From an uncultured Clostridia bacterium (lineage in GTDB: Bacteria; Bacillota; Clostridia; TANB77; CAG-508): a stretch of 38,589 bases of DNA. The notes beneath the pieces are model-generated. The model did not search any database and was not told the origin of the DNA. It saw nothing but the letters and a program-made list of their open reading frames with translations. Shown here in pieces: positions 17,103 to 26,075 of this stretch. Made by a program: the position numbers and the translations under genes. The stretch covers positions 1 to 38,589 of the forward strand of contig CALXCM010000008.1 in NCBI GenBank assembly GCA_944386785.1, in the 5' to 3' direction. Within the stretch, counting starts at the first letter, position 1, and each line of letters starts with the position of its first letter.

Positions 17103-18992
17103 TTATTTAATCTTTCCTACTTTTTTTACATTAATAGTATTACTGATTTTTTTTGAATATCCATATTTGTTTTTAAATTCTATCGTAATTGTGTTTTTTC
17201 CTTCGACAAAAGGAATTGAATTTGGCATATTTTCTGAATTATAAGTTTTTCCAGTCTCTTTTATTGTTACTGTATAATTATCATAATTACAACTCAATCT
17301 AAAACAAATAGGTTCATTGTTTGATGTAAGTTCATTTATTTGCTGTATATCATCAATTAAATCATAATAATTACTTCTATAATACCCTTCTTCATTTTTA
17401 GTATATTCTATATATAAACTAGCATTTGCATTATCAACCTCTTGTTTTGCTATTTTTTCTTCTTCCGCTTCTATATCTTCCATACTAAAATGTTCATCTT
17501 CTTTATAAAGGTCAGATATGGAGTTAGTCGATGTTTGAGTATCTGCATTAGTAATATTTTCATTTGTTTCTTTACTTAGTTCTTCACTTTTATTATCTAT
17601 AAGTGGATTATAACTTATAGAATATTCTATTCCACCATTATTTTTCATTTCTTCTAATTTGCTTTTCAAATTATCAAAATTCAAACTAGATGTATCTACT
17701 TTGTTGCTATCTACATATTCTTGATATTCTTGTAATTTTTTATTTATATCTTCTCTTTTTATTTTTTCTTCATTAGAAAGTGTTTCAATTTTTGTTACAT
17801 TACCATTTTCATCTTTATGTATTATATACTTTTGTTCTACTCCACCATATTTTTCTATTTCTTCTTCTGTCCAATCTGATATGCGAAAATCATCTTTATT
17901 TTCTGAGTAAGCAAAACAATAGTATTCATATTCTTTACTATTTATATCTACATATTTATAAAAATATTTCAAATCGCTTGTAGCCAGTTCTCTTGATAAA
18001 ATTCTATTACTATTATCATAAATATTTTTTTGTTCTTTTTCATTCTCTTTTGAATAAATGTCTTTTCCATGACTAATTATTTTTCCAAAGTCTAAATCTA
18101 TAACAGTATCTAAAATAATACTTCTCATATCTTCTTCTGTATTTAACAGTTCACCTTGAAAATATTCAAATGGAACTATTTCTAATATATCAAATATCTT
18201 TTGGCTAGTTATATCTTCTTTTAGATTTATCTTTTCAGATATAATTTTATCATTTTCATCTGTTTCTATTGTTAAAATATATTTCTTTCCATTTAATTCT
18301 TTTTCTTCAAATAAAATACATCCACCAAAATTTAAAATTCCATCACTATTTGGAAAATCAGTTGATTTTAAAATTTTAGGATATTCGTTGTCATCATAAA
18401 TAAAAGTATATCTCATTAATAGTCCTGGAAAATAATTATCTATACTTACTATTCTATCTTCTATATAATTTATACTAACATAAGGTCCAGTTTCTTCTGA
18501 AATTTTTGTTACTCTATTTGAAGAATCATACTCATAGTTAAATTTTATTTCTTGTTCAATATTTTCATTATCTAAATATTTATATGATATTAAATCATTA
18601 TTCTGATTGTATTTTTCATCTGTAATATTTTTTCCCTTAAATAGTCCAACTTTATTAAGTTCATAAGTTTCCAATTCTGTTTCTCCATCTGTATTTGTGT
18701 TTGACGCACTTACACTTTCTTTTGAACCATCATTATTAACTTTGTTAATCACAATTATTCCTACAATAATTATCAAAATAACTAAGACCGCAACTATTAT
18801 TTTCCATTTCTTTACTTTCTTTTTCTCTTTCTCTTTTTTATTAGTCTTGACCTTTTTTTCTTCTTTTTTAGTGTTTTTTATTTTTTCATTTGTCTTGTTT
18901 TCTTTAATAGATATATTTTCTATTTTCGTACCACATTTAGTACAATACAAATCTCCTTCTTCTATTTTTTTTCCACATTTAGTGCAGAACAC
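17103..18992 (-). CDS. Large zinc-ribbon membrane protein with C-terminal Ig-like domain
   Basis: 629 residues if GTG at 18992 is the start. That start gives MFCTKCGKKIEEGDLYCTKC, matching the heads of the two downstream paralogues, and has GGGGGGA 6 bases upstream; the ATG at 19007 would place that G-run inside the gene. A Lys-rich linker (about 45-68) and one transmembrane helix (about 70-92) follow. The outer part is acidic and has no recognised family for ~450 residues; the last ~80 residues (ending FVEGKNTITIEFKNKYGYSK) look like a cadherin-like or bacterial Ig-like beta-sandwich domain. First gene of the trio, with its own promoter. Confidence 0.7.
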   Translation of the reverse strand: MFCTKCGKKIEEGDLYCTKCGTKIENISIKENKTNEKIKNTKKEEKKVKTNKKEKEKKKVKKWKIIVAVLVILIIIVGIIVINKVNNDGSKESVSASNTNTDGETELETYELNKVGLFKGKNITDEKYNQNNDLISYKYLDNENIEQEIKFNYEYDSSNRVTKISEETGPYVSINYIEDRIVSIDNYFPGLLMRYTFIYDDNEYPKILKSTDFPNSDGILNFGGCILFEEKELNGKKYILTIETDENDKIISEKINLKEDITSQKIFDILEIVPFEYFQGELLNTEEDMRSIILDTVIDLDFGKIISHGKDIYSKENEKEQKNIYDNSNRILSRELATSDLKYFYKYVDINSKEYEYYCFAYSENKDDFRISDWTEEEIEKYGGVEQKYIIHKDENGNVTKIETLSNEEKIKREDINKKLQEYQEYVDSNKVDTSSLNFDNLKSKLEEMKNNGGIEYSISYNPLIDNKSEELSKETNENITNADTQTSTNSISDLYKEDEHFSMEDIEAEEEKIAKQEVDNANASLYIEYTKNEEGYYRSNYYDLIDDIQQINELTSNNEPICFRLSCNYDNYTVTIKETGKTYNSENMPNSIPFVEGKNTITIEFKNKYGYSKKISNTINVKKVGKIK

Positions 18993-19119
18993 ATCATATC
19001 CCCCCATTTTTCTTCCTTATTATTTTAACTATTCACATTAATTTTCTTTTTTAATAAGAATCATATTTTATTTTCTCTAATTCATAGTCTCTTTTTTTAT
19101 AAGTCTTTAATTATTTTTT

Positions 19120-19148
19120 AGTATATCACTATTATTTTTATTTGTCTA
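19120..19148 (-). promoter_or_regulatory. Promoter of the zinc-ribbon trio
   Basis: Minus strand TAGACA, 17-base spacer, TATACT, giving a leader of about 120 bases before the GTG at 18992. Confidence 0.6.
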
Positions 19149-19359
19149 TTGTCTTTACAAGACCTTATTTTTTAGTTGAATTTTGTAAAATTATGAAAAA
19201 ATATAAAAAGTATTGGCAAATACGAACATACGTTAAGATTTTTGCTTTCAATTGATAAAAGAAGAATTAGAAAAAATGTGGTTTCAAATTGGAACCTTAA
19301 ATAAAAAAGTAAATAATAAAGCAGTAGTAGATATTATAAAAAGAGCAAATAGATACAAA
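19149..19359 (+). other. Gene-free stretch with possible coding remnant
   Basis: Between the zinc-ribbon promoter and the rpsI terminator. A 20-codon frame (ATG at 19193, stop 19253-19255) overlaps a second open stretch from TTG at 19252 that runs into the terminator. Codon choice looks gene-like (IKEELEKMWFQIGTLNKKVN) but there is no ribosome binding site, no family match I recognise, and the frame includes the terminator stem. Most likely a decayed gene fragment. Confidence 0.3.
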
Positions 19360-19391
19360 AAACCTCGGAAGTTTCAAAACTTCCGAGGTTT
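19360..19391 (-). terminator. Terminator of rplM-rpsI
   Basis: Near-perfect stem AAACCTCGGAAGTTT / AAACTTCCGAGGTTT followed on the minus strand by TTTTTTG. It contains a CGG triplet but is non-coding. Confidence 0.92.
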
Positions 19392-19415
19392 GATATATTT
19401 TGTGAAAAGTTCTTT

Positions 19416-19817
19416 TTATCTTTTTGAGAATTGTGGTGCCTTTCTTGCTTTTTTAAGACCGTATTTTTTTCTTTCTTTCATTCTTGGATCTCTTGTTAAG
19501 AATCCGTTTTGTTTTAAAGCTGGTCTGTATTCGCTATTTGCTTCATTTAAAGCTCTAGCTAATCCATGTCTTATAGCACCTGCTTGACCTGTTGTTCCTC
19601 CACCTTTTACTGTACAAATAACATCATATTTTCCTAATGTATTTGTTACTGTAAATGGTTGTCTTACTATAACTTTTAATGTTTCTAATCCGAAAAATTC
19701 ATCAATATCTTTTCCATTGATAGTAATTTTTCCTGTTCCTTCTACTATTCTTACTCTAGCAACAGCATTTTTTCTTCTTCCTGTTCCATAGAATACTACA
19801 TTTTCTTTCTTAGCCAT
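19416..19817 (-). CDS. rpsI: 30S ribosomal protein S9
   Basis: 133 residues. Typical S9: [20 protein letters not shown] near the start, [19 protein letters not shown] in the middle and the basic tail [18 protein letters not shown] that reaches the P-site tRNA. Its ATG overlaps the rplM stop by one base (TAATG), so translation is coupled to L13 as in most Firmicutes. Contains TAC GGT, CAA AAC GGA and TTC GGA, where CGG occurs only out of frame. Confidence 0.98.
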   Translation of the reverse strand: MAKKENVVFYGTGRRKNAVARVRIVEGTGKITINGKDIDEFFGLETLKVIVRQPFTVTNTLGKYDVICTVKGGGTTGQAGAIRHGLARALNEANSEYRPALKQNGFLTRDPRMKERKKYGLKKARKAPQFSKR

Positions 19818-20257
19818 TATTTACTTACCTCCCATACTTCTGGTTTTTGTGCTTGATTTTCATGTTCTGCTCCTGCATAAACTCTTAATTTTCTAAGGCA
19901 TTGTCTACCTAAAGATGTGTGAGGTAACATTCCTTTTATAGCTAACATCATAGCTTTTTCTGGATTTTTTTCAAGCATATCTTTTGCAGGAACTTCTTTC
20001 ATTCCTCCAATGTATCCTGAATGATGTCTATAAATTTTTTGATTTAATTTGTTTCCTGTAAGAATTACATCTTTACAATTTAAAATAATTACATGGTCTC
20101 CCATATCAATATTTGGTGTATATGTTGGTTTGTGTTTTCCTCTTAATAATTTTGCAGCTTCTGTTGCAACTCTACCTAATGGTTTGTTTGCTGCATCGAT
20201 TATATACCATTTGCTTTCAACTTCACCTTTTTTTGCACTATATGTTGTGTTATTCAT
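19817..20257 (-). CDS. rplM: 50S ribosomal protein L13
   Basis: 146 residues, full length. Seen are [40 protein letters not shown] and the RHHSGYIGG segment, all standard L13. The binding site AGGAGGG precedes the ATG by about 10 bases. The leader from the promoter at 20384-20412 is about 120 bases long and could hold an L13-type autoregulatory element, but I cannot fold it with confidence. Co-transcribed with rpsI. Confidence 0.98.
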   Translation of the reverse strand: MNNTTYSAKKGEVESKWYIIDAANKPLGRVATEAAKLLRGKHKPTYTPNIDMGDHVIILNCKDVILTGNKLNQKIYRHHSGYIGGMKEVPAKDMLEKNPEKAMMLAIKGMLPHTSLGRQCLRKLRVYAGAEHENQAQKPEVWEVSK

Positions 20258-20383
20258 GGTAACTGATACCCTCCTATTTCTTTCTTTTTTAATTTATTTT
20301 TTATTTTATATATATGAACTTTAAATCTAAAACCACCGGGGAGAAGTTTTACATTTAAATCATATCTCTAACATTGCTAAAAA

Positions 20384-20412
20384 ATTATATTACAAATTCC
20401 TTGATTTGTCAA
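20384..20412 (-). promoter_or_regulatory. Consensus promoter of rplM-rpsI
   Basis: Minus strand TTGACA, 17-base spacer, TATAAT: a perfect SigA consensus, as expected for ribosomal protein genes. Confidence 0.92.
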
Positions 20413-20437
20413 TAGTTTTTAAAAGATTTGGTAAAAT

Positions 20438-20474
20438 TTTGAGACAAATGGGGACGGAGCATTTTTGTCTCAAA
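20438..20474. repeat. REP-like palindrome 1 carrying GGGACGGAGCA
   Basis: Perfect arms TTTGAGACAAA (20438-20448) / TTTGTCTCAAA (20464-20474) enclose TGGGGACGGAGCATT. The GGGACGGAGCA core recurs at 28598. Sits just upstream of the rplM promoter and downstream of a gene end. Confidence 0.6.
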
Positions 20475-20503
20475 TAGATTTTTAATGTTTATATTAAAAA
20501 ATA

Positions 20504-20534
20504 CATTTATAGTATAATTTTTTAACTATAAATG
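20504..20534 (-). terminator. Terminator of the pseudopilin-SUMF1 gene
   Basis: CATTTATAGT (20504-20513) / ACTATAAATG (20525-20534), flanked by A and T runs; T-rich on the minus strand after the stem. Confidence 0.75.
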
Positions 20535-20545
20535 CATTTTTTAAG

Positions 20546-21672
20546 TTATATATTTATATATAATGTTAAACGAAAACCAAATTCCCCAGTTGAACTATCA
20601 GGAGAATTATTTCCTTGTCTCACAGAAGCAGGAGTATCAAATCCAGTTTTATAATAATCTCCGCCTCTAGTAAATCTCCCAGTATCATTATATGATTCCA
20701 TTGTCCATTCTCTCACATTTCCAGCCATATCATATATATTTTTCACCTTGTTTTTTCCATTTTCTAAATCTATTCCTGTTTTATGTTCTGGATTTCCATT
20801 TAGATAATTATCACTATACCATCCCATTCCTGTACTATCTTGAATATAGCTTTTCCCTTCTACATTTTGATTTGCTATATTCTCCATAAATTTCACTACT
20901 GCATCCCATTGTACTCCATATATAAGTGTACTTGTAACATTTGAATAGTCATTTATTTTATAAAAATTTCTTGCAAGTTCTACTGCGCCTATTATTGTTC
21001 CATCTGTTTCGTGCATTTCTCCATTTGCTGACCAAGGAGTACTTCTATATGCATATAACCCTTTCTTTACTCCGAACACTTCCGTCATCATTTTTTCCAG
21101 CTTCATATCTTCCAATATAAAAACCTTTATATTTTTTGACACTTGCATACATTGCCCTTGCTTCTATTTGAGTTGATGTAGTTTCAGTATATTTACTATT
21201 TGTACCCGTACTATCAGCTTCTCCAACATTAGATAAATATTCTTGTTGATGCCCTGAACTATATCCCTCTGCACTTATAAATTCATCTATTTCATTTACT
21301 GGTATCCATACAAATTCATTTCCATTTTTATCTATTATGACTAATCCATTATCTATTGTATTTTCTCCTTCTACTTGTGATACAGCAAAACCTGCTGGTA
21401 TCGTTGCAATATCGCCGTTTTTATCTTTATATGTTTGATCTTCCAAGTTTGTTGCAGCTTCCATTGCAGTTAATCTTTTTTGTTCTTCTAATTGTGCTTC
21501 TTGTGTTTCTTTTTTCGCGTTCTGTGCCCCGAGTTAAAATTCCATTTTGTCCTGTAAACATTGAAATTGATACTCCTGCCAAAATTAAAAGAACAATGAT
21601 TGTAATTACTAATGCAATTAGTGTTATACCATTATTCTTTTTGTTTACTTTTTCTTTTAATTTTTGTTTCAT
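20546..21672 (-). CDS. Pseudopilin-SUMF1 (formylglycine-generating enzyme-like) surface protein, with two +1 CGG sites
   Basis: 374 residues after skipping one C at 21531 and one at 21074. The N-terminus NKKNNGITLIALVITIIVLL is a class III prepilin signal. From about residue 85 the protein has a SUMF1/FGE-sulfatase fold: NGNEFVWIPV, KGFYIGRYEAG, STPWSANGE, NIYDMAGNVREWTMES, RFTRGGDYY and the ending GEFGFRLTLYI. The Cys pair of true formylglycine-generating enzymes is not seen, so this is more likely a ligand-binding surface protein. Without the shifts it splits into three unrelated frames of 81 residues and two further pieces. The same prepilin head occurs at 4798-5301. Confidence 0.82.
21071..21074 (-). 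other. CGGA +1 site, pseudopilin-SUMF1 site 2
   Basis: Context GGA AGT GTT CGGA GTA AAG. Skipping C21074 gives D-G-S-V-G-V-K-K-G (Gly200) and joins the two SUMF1 halves exactly. Confidence 0.82.
21528..21531 (-). other. CGGG +1 site, pseudopilin-SUMF1 site 1
   Basis: Context TTA ACT CGGG GCA CAG. Skipping C21531 gives N-G-I-L-T-G-A-Q-N-A-K (Gly48). This is the only site followed by G rather than A; because of the G run, loss of one G instead (giving L-T-R-A-Q) is equally good by sequence. Confidence 0.65.
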
Positions 21673-21775
21673 TTTTTCTCTCCCTTGTACTTTAATTTTG
21701 TATTCTTTTGTTAGTATTTCTCTTGTTTTTCTTATTATGCATTATTTTACTATTAACTAGTAGTTTATATTTATG

Positions 21776-21805
21776 ATTATACTATAAGCACATGTTTATT
21801 TTCAA
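21776..21805 (-). promoter_or_regulatory. Promoter of the pseudopilin-SUMF1 gene
   Basis: Minus strand TTGAAA, 18-base spacer, TATAAT; GGGAGAG precedes the ATG at 21672. Confidence 0.7.
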
Positions 21806-21905
21806 TACTTTTTATTGTTTTTTTCTTTGTGTTTTATTTGCTTGTGTTATTTTTTATTTTATATTTTTACTATTTGTTGTTTTCTATTTTCTGTTTTACA
21901 AAATT

Positions 21906-21947
21906 CGACAAGAATGAGAGAAAAGAGAACTGTCCCCTTTTTTCTCA
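21906..21947. repeat. REP-like element 2 carrying AACTGTCCCC
   Basis: GAGAAAA (21918-21924) / TTTTCTC (21940-21946) enclose a GGGGACAGTTC core on the minus strand. This core is typical of short palindromes scattered in Firmicutes genomes. Confidence 0.5.
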
Positions 21948-21952
21948 AAATA

Positions 21953-21976
21953 AAAGAAGCTATTTCTAGCTTCTTT
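21953..21976 (-). terminator. Terminator of the HU gene
   Basis: AAAGAAGCTA (21953-21962) / TAGCTTCTTT (21967-21976), loop TTTC, T-rich on the minus strand. Confidence 0.85.
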
Positions 21977-22014
21977 CTATGATATCATATATTTATATAC
22001 TTAATCTAAAAATC

Positions 22015-22293
22015 TTATTTTTTGTTTACTAAATCTTTTAATGCTTTACCAGCTTTGAATACTGGAGCTTTTGATGCAGGTATTTTGATTTCTTCTTTAG
22101 TTTGTGGGTTTCTACCTTTTCTAGCTGCTCTTTTTCTAACTTCAAAAGAACCAAATCCAACTAATTGAACTTTATCTCCTTTTTTTAGTGATTCTGTTAC
22201 AACTTCTACAAAAGCATTAACTGATGCTTCAGCTGCTTTTTTTGTTTCTCCTGTTTTTGCAGCCATTGCTGCGATTAATTCAGCTTTGTTCAT
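22015..22293 (-). CDS. hup: HU-family DNA-binding protein
   Basis: 92 residues, the standard HU length. It begins [20 protein letters not shown], has the [20 protein letters not shown] beta-arm base and the arm tip [20 protein letters not shown] with its intercalating Pro. HU bends and compacts DNA as a dimer. AGGAGG precedes the ATG by 8 bases. Single-gene transcript with its own promoter and terminator. Confidence 0.97.
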   Translation of the reverse strand: MNKAELIAAMAAKTGETKKAAEASVNAFVEVVTESLKKGDKVQLVGFGSFEVRKRAARKGRNPQTKEEIKIPASKAPVFKAGKALKDLVNKK

Positions 22294-22354
22294 TTAAATT
22301 ACCTCCTATAAGATATAATGTTTATGTACTTTGTTGTTTGAACAAACCACAACA

Positions 22355-22383
22355 AATGTACTACTAATCACATTATTCAACAA
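22355..22383 (-). promoter_or_regulatory. Likely promoter of HU
   Basis: Minus strand TTGTTG, 17-base spacer, TACATT. An imperfect dyad (TTTG AA CAAA, flanked by TTGTTG and CAACAA) lies between it and the gene and could be a regulator site or leader hairpin. Confidence 0.5.
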
Positions 22384-22419
22384 AAATATTAAAAATCCTT
22401 CTTTTTTTCTTAAATTTTT

Positions 22420-24056
22420 CTAATAAATCCTTAATTTTTCTAATATTGTACAAATTTTATCTCCTGCTGGCATCATTTGCATTTCTTCTTTTGTAAATAT
22501 TTTTAATACAATTACTGAAATTGCATAAATTATAACTGCAGATATAATTGCTATTATTGTAGCCAAGTTTTCAGTAATTATACCCAAAAGTGATGAATAT
22601 ATAAAATATGAGCAAATTCCCATAATTATTGTTGCAATTATTGGTTTTATTACAAATTTTGAAAATGTCAAGTTTAGTTTTATATTTCTCTTAAGTGATG
22701 TTATTGCTATTGTAAATGCTACTACATGACATGCAACAGATGCTATTGCTGCACCATTTACTCCAATTTCAGGTATTGGAACTAATATTAAGTTAAGTAT
22801 CAGCTTTACCAAAACTCCGGCATCCGAAGTGATATTGCAGGTATTTTAAGTTTTCCAAATCCTTGGAGTGCTCCATTTATCGTTTGGTCTAAAATTGTAA
22901 ATATTATAGTTAATGAACTTATTTGTAAAACAACTTCTCCTGCACTTGCATTTGGGAATAATAAGTTTAGTATTGGTCCTGCAAATATACACATTCCTAT
23001 TGTACATGGAAGTCCAATTAGCATTGATGTTAATAATGAAAATGATGTTTTTTCTGTTATTGTTTTTTTATCTTTTCTTGCTTTTGCTGCTGAAATTGCT
23101 GGAACTAAGGCTGTTGCAAAAGCTACATTTATTGAAAGTGGCAAGCTTGTTAGTGTATCTACTTTTCCTCCTAAAATTCCATATTGACTAATTGCTACAT
23201 CGTCAGGTAAAAATGCTTTTAAGCTTCTTACTACTGTAAATGAGTCTATATTTTTGTTTAGTGATGACATTATTGCAGTTAATGCAATTGGAATAGATAC
23301 CATTAATATTTTCTTTATTATTGTTCTTACTCTCTCATATTGATAGTTTACTGTAGATTTTACTTCCATTCCTATTTCTTGTTTTCTTGTTTGATAGAAT
23401 AAGTATAAATATCCAAAGCCAGCCATTGTAGCTACTGTAGTTGCAAGTGTTGCTCCTCCTGCCATCCATTCTGTTGATACATTTGAAATTATTGCAACTA
23501 TCTCTACAAATATTATTGTTAAAGCTGTTTTAAATATTTGCTCAATTGTTTGTGACCTTGCTGTTGCTTTTATATTTTGTCTTGCATTAAAATATCCTCT
23601 CATAACTGATGATATTGCAACAAAAAATATTGCTGGTGATAATGCAACAAGTGTCATTTCCGCTTCTGGAATTTGAAGCCAATAATTTGCTATCATATGT
23701 GCTCCAAAAAATAGAAGTAATGTTCCTACTAGACCTATTACTGTAAATGTCGCAAAAGCTATTTTAAAGATTCTGTGTGCCCCTTTATGGTCACCTATTG
23801 CAATTCTTTCTGAAACAAGTTTTGAAATTGCATTTGGAACTCCTATTGATGAAATAGTAAGAAGCATTGCATAAATTTGGTATCCTGCTGCTACTATTCC
23901 ATTTCCTTTATCTCCAAAACCTTCTCTATTTGTTAAGTATAAAGAATATACTAACCCTAGTACTTTTATTAGGAGTTGTGAAAATATCAATGTCAAAACG
24001 CCTTGCATAAATGTTTCTTTTTTATTTGACTTTATTTTGTTTTCATTACTTGCCAT
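22420..24056 (-). CDS. SpoVB/MurJ-like lipid flippase (polysaccharide biosynthesis family), with two adjacent +1 CGG sites
   Basis: 544 residues after skipping C at 22826 and at 22819, the size of SpoVB-type members of the MOP exporter superfamily with about 14 membrane helices. Recognisable are FSQLLIKVLGLVYSLYLTNR at the N-terminus, SSIGVPNAISKLVSERIA, VMRGYFNARQNIKATARSQT and LPLSINVAFATALVPAISAA. Proteins of this group flip lipid-linked wall precursors or polysaccharide units. The two shift sites lie two codons apart: zero-frame reading ends at 416 residues, losing the last three or four helices. Downstream of ppaC, with a REP-like element between them. Confidence 0.87.
22816..22819 (-). 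other. CGGA +1 site, flippase site 2
   Basis: Context after the first shift: GGA TGC CGGA GTT TTG. Skipping C22819 gives G-C-G-V-L-V-K (Gly413), matching the G-x-x-x-K-x-x-x-N helix of the family. Confidence 0.85.
22823..22826 (-). other. CGGA +1 site, flippase site 1
   Basis: Context GCA ATA TCA CTT CGGA TGC. Skipping C22826 gives P-A-I-S-L-G (Gly411). Only seven bases separate it from site 2. Confidence 0.85.
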
Positions 24057-24135
24057 TTTTTCACTCCTTATTTTTCCTTTTATTTAATTGTACTTTATTA
24101 TTATAAATTTAATTCCTAATTTATTCAATACTTTT

Positions 24136-24216
24136 TTGAGAAATAAAGGGACAGACCTAATTTCTCTCATTTTTGTCTAAATTTGTCGAATGAGAAAATA
24201 TGAGTCTATCCCGTCT
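24136..24216. repeat. REP-like element 3, imperfect inverted repeat with GGGACAGAC
   Basis: GGGACAGACC with TCTCATT on the left (24148-24170) pairs imperfectly with AATGAGA and GAGTCTATCCC on the right (24189-24212). It lies between the ppaC stop and the flippase start and could form a hairpin in the transcript. Confidence 0.5.
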
Positions 24217-24219
24217 TAT

Positions 24220-25146
24220 TTACATATTTTTATCAATGTTTGGTAATATTTGTTTCTTTCTTGAAACAACACCTTTTAAAAACATTGTATTGTTTTCTAA
24301 TTTTTCTCCAAATGCTAATTCTGCAACATTTGCTTTTTTTCCTAATACTAATAATTCTGAATTACTATTTAATATATCTGTAATTGCTAAAACAAACAAA
24401 GAAACTCCTTCTTTAGAAATTACATTATTTATTGCTTGTTCTAATTTTTCTTGTCTTTTTAGCACATCTTCAATACTTACTGTATTTACTTGTGCTATTA
24501 CTATTTTTTCTCCATTTTTTTCTACTGTTTTAGCATCTAAATTTATTAATTCTTCTTCTGAAAAATCATCTAAATCTGTTCCCGCTTTTAACATTTCTAA
24601 TCCATATGCTTTTATATCAATTCCTGCGATTTTTTCTAATTCTTCTAATGCTTTTATATCATGCTTAGTTGTTGTTGGTGATTTTAATAATAATGTGTCT
24701 GACATAATTGCACTTGCCATTAATATTGCTTCTTCTTTTGATATTTCAAGTCCTTTTTCTACAAATTCTTTGTAAAGGATTGTACAAGTACATCCATAAG
24801 GTCTTGCTGTATAATATAGTGGTTCAGATGTTTGGAAGTTTGATATTCTATGATGATCTACAACTTCTAATATTTTTGCTTTTTCTATTCCTTCTGCACT
24901 TTGTGAAAATTCGTTGTGGTCTACTAGTATTACTTCTTGCCCTTCTTCTACACTTTCTAAAAATTGTGGTGCGTCTAATTTTAAATAGTCTAATATATAT
25001 TTTGTTTCTTTATTTATTTCTCCTAATCTTTTTGCTTTTACATTTTCATTTCCGCTTTTTTTATTTAATCTTTCTTTTACCATTGCTGAACAGATTGAAT
25101 CTGTATCAGGATTTTTATGTCCAAATATTAATATTTCTTCACTCAT
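24220..25146 (-). CDS. ppaC: Manganese-dependent inorganic pyrophosphatase (family II, DHH)
   Basis: 308 residues, family length. Metal ligands are visible: GHKNPDTDS (His9, Asp13, Asp15), VDHNE, VVDHHRI (the DHH motif near residue 97) and the C-terminal DHHA2 domain ending SRKKQILPNID, whose S-R-K-K binds pyrophosphate. It hydrolyses pyrophosphate and drives biosynthetic reactions. It starts 23 bases after the hslO stop with GGAG upstream, in a run rpiB-tagO-hslO-ppaC. One AGC GGA occurs where CGG is out of frame. Confidence 0.95.
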   Translation of the reverse strand: MSEEILIFGHKNPDTDSICSAMVKERLNKKSGNENVKAKRLGEINKETKYILDYLKLDAPQFLESVEEGQEVILVDHNEFSQSAEGIEKAKILEVVDHHRISNFQTSEPLYYTARPYGCTCTILYKEFVEKGLEISKEEAILMASAIMSDTLLLKSPTTTKHDIKALEELEKIAGIDIKAYGLEMLKAGTDLDDFSEEELINLDAKTVEKNGEKIVIAQVNTVSIEDVLKRQEKLEQAINNVISKEGVSLFVLAITDILNSNSELLVLGKKANVAELAFGEKLENNTMFLKGVVSRKKQILPNIDKNM

Positions 25147-25169
25147 ATTTCATTCTCCTTTTTCATATT

Positions 25170-26055
25170 TTATTTTTCTATTTTTTTTAATAATTCTTCT
25201 AATTCTTCTTTTGAAAAATCATACTTCTTATTACAAAAATGGCATACCAGCTCTGCTTTTCCATCTTCTTTTATAATTTTTTGCAATTCTTCTTTTCCTA
25301 TTGTAATTAGTCCTTCTTCCATTTTTTGTTTTGAACAATTACATTTGTACACAGGTTCTATATCATCTTGAATTACTTTTACATTTTTATCCCCTGTAAC
25401 TTTTATTGCTATTTCTTTTAATGTTAAATTTTCATTTAACATTTTAGAGATTGCTCCAGCTTCAAAAATTGCTTTTTCTAACTTAGAGATGTCTTCATTG
25501 CTAGCATCTGGCATTGCATTTATTAAATATCCACCAGATTTTCTAACTCCATCTTTGTCTACCAAAACACCTAAAGCAACTGCTACTTGTCTTTGTTCTG
25601 ATTTTGCAAAATAGTTTGCAAAATCATCTGCAATTTCTCCTGAAGTTATTGGTGCTATTCCTACATATGGCTCTTTTAGTCCAATATCTTTTATTACATA
25701 AATATATCCTTCATTTCCTACTGCTCCGCCTACATCTAATTTACCAAATTCATTTAGTGGTAAATCAACATGTGGATTTGTTACATATCCTTTAACTTCT
25801 GGTATATTGTTTGCTGTAACTAAGATTTCTCCTATATCACCATTTCCGCTTTACCCTAATTGTTAATTTATCTTCTTTTTCTTTCATTTCTACACCTATG
25901 ATACTTGCCATTGTAAGTAGTCTTCCAAATGCTGCAGTAGCTACTGGACTTAAATCATGTGTAATTCTTGCATCTTCTACTAAATTTGTTGTATTAGCAC
26001 ATATTAAAGATATTCTTCCATCATATGCTAAAAATCTAATTATTTTATCTGTCAT
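25170..26055 (-). CDS. hslO: Hsp33 redox-regulated chaperone, with one +1 CGG site
   Basis: 294 residues after skipping C25848. The N-terminal domain starts DKIIRFLAYDGRISLICANT; then KGNGDIGEILVTANN, GYVTNPHVDLPLNEFGKLDV and GYIYVIKDIGLKEPYVGIAP, all characteristic of Hsp33. The C-terminal redox switch has C-x-C (YKCNCSK) and C-x2-C (VCHFCNKKY), which bind zinc and form disulfides on oxidation. Without the shift, reading stops two codons later (72 residues). AAGGAGAG precedes the ATG. Confidence 0.92.
25845..25848 (-). other. CGGA +1 site in hslO
   Basis: Context AGG GTA AAG CGGA AAT GGT. Skipping C25848 gives R-V-K-G-N-G-D-I-G (Gly70), the conserved K-G-x-G motif of Hsp33. Unshifted reading gives CGG AAA TGG TGA. 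Confidence 0.88.
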
Positions 26056-26075
26056 TTATCTCTCCTTAAATCTTT

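Larger units (their letters stand above)
21673..22014. other. 342-base gene-free stretch between the pseudopilin-SUMF1 gene and HU
   Basis: Very AT-rich. It holds the promoter at 21776-21805, a REP-like element (21906-21947) and the HU terminator (21953-21976). No further open frame or RNA is evident. Confidence 0.6.

Noticed and set aside
19252..19587. A plus-strand open frame running into rpsI
   Set aside because: It crosses the rpsI terminator and then lies antisense to rpsI; at most its first 35 codons are a gene remnant.
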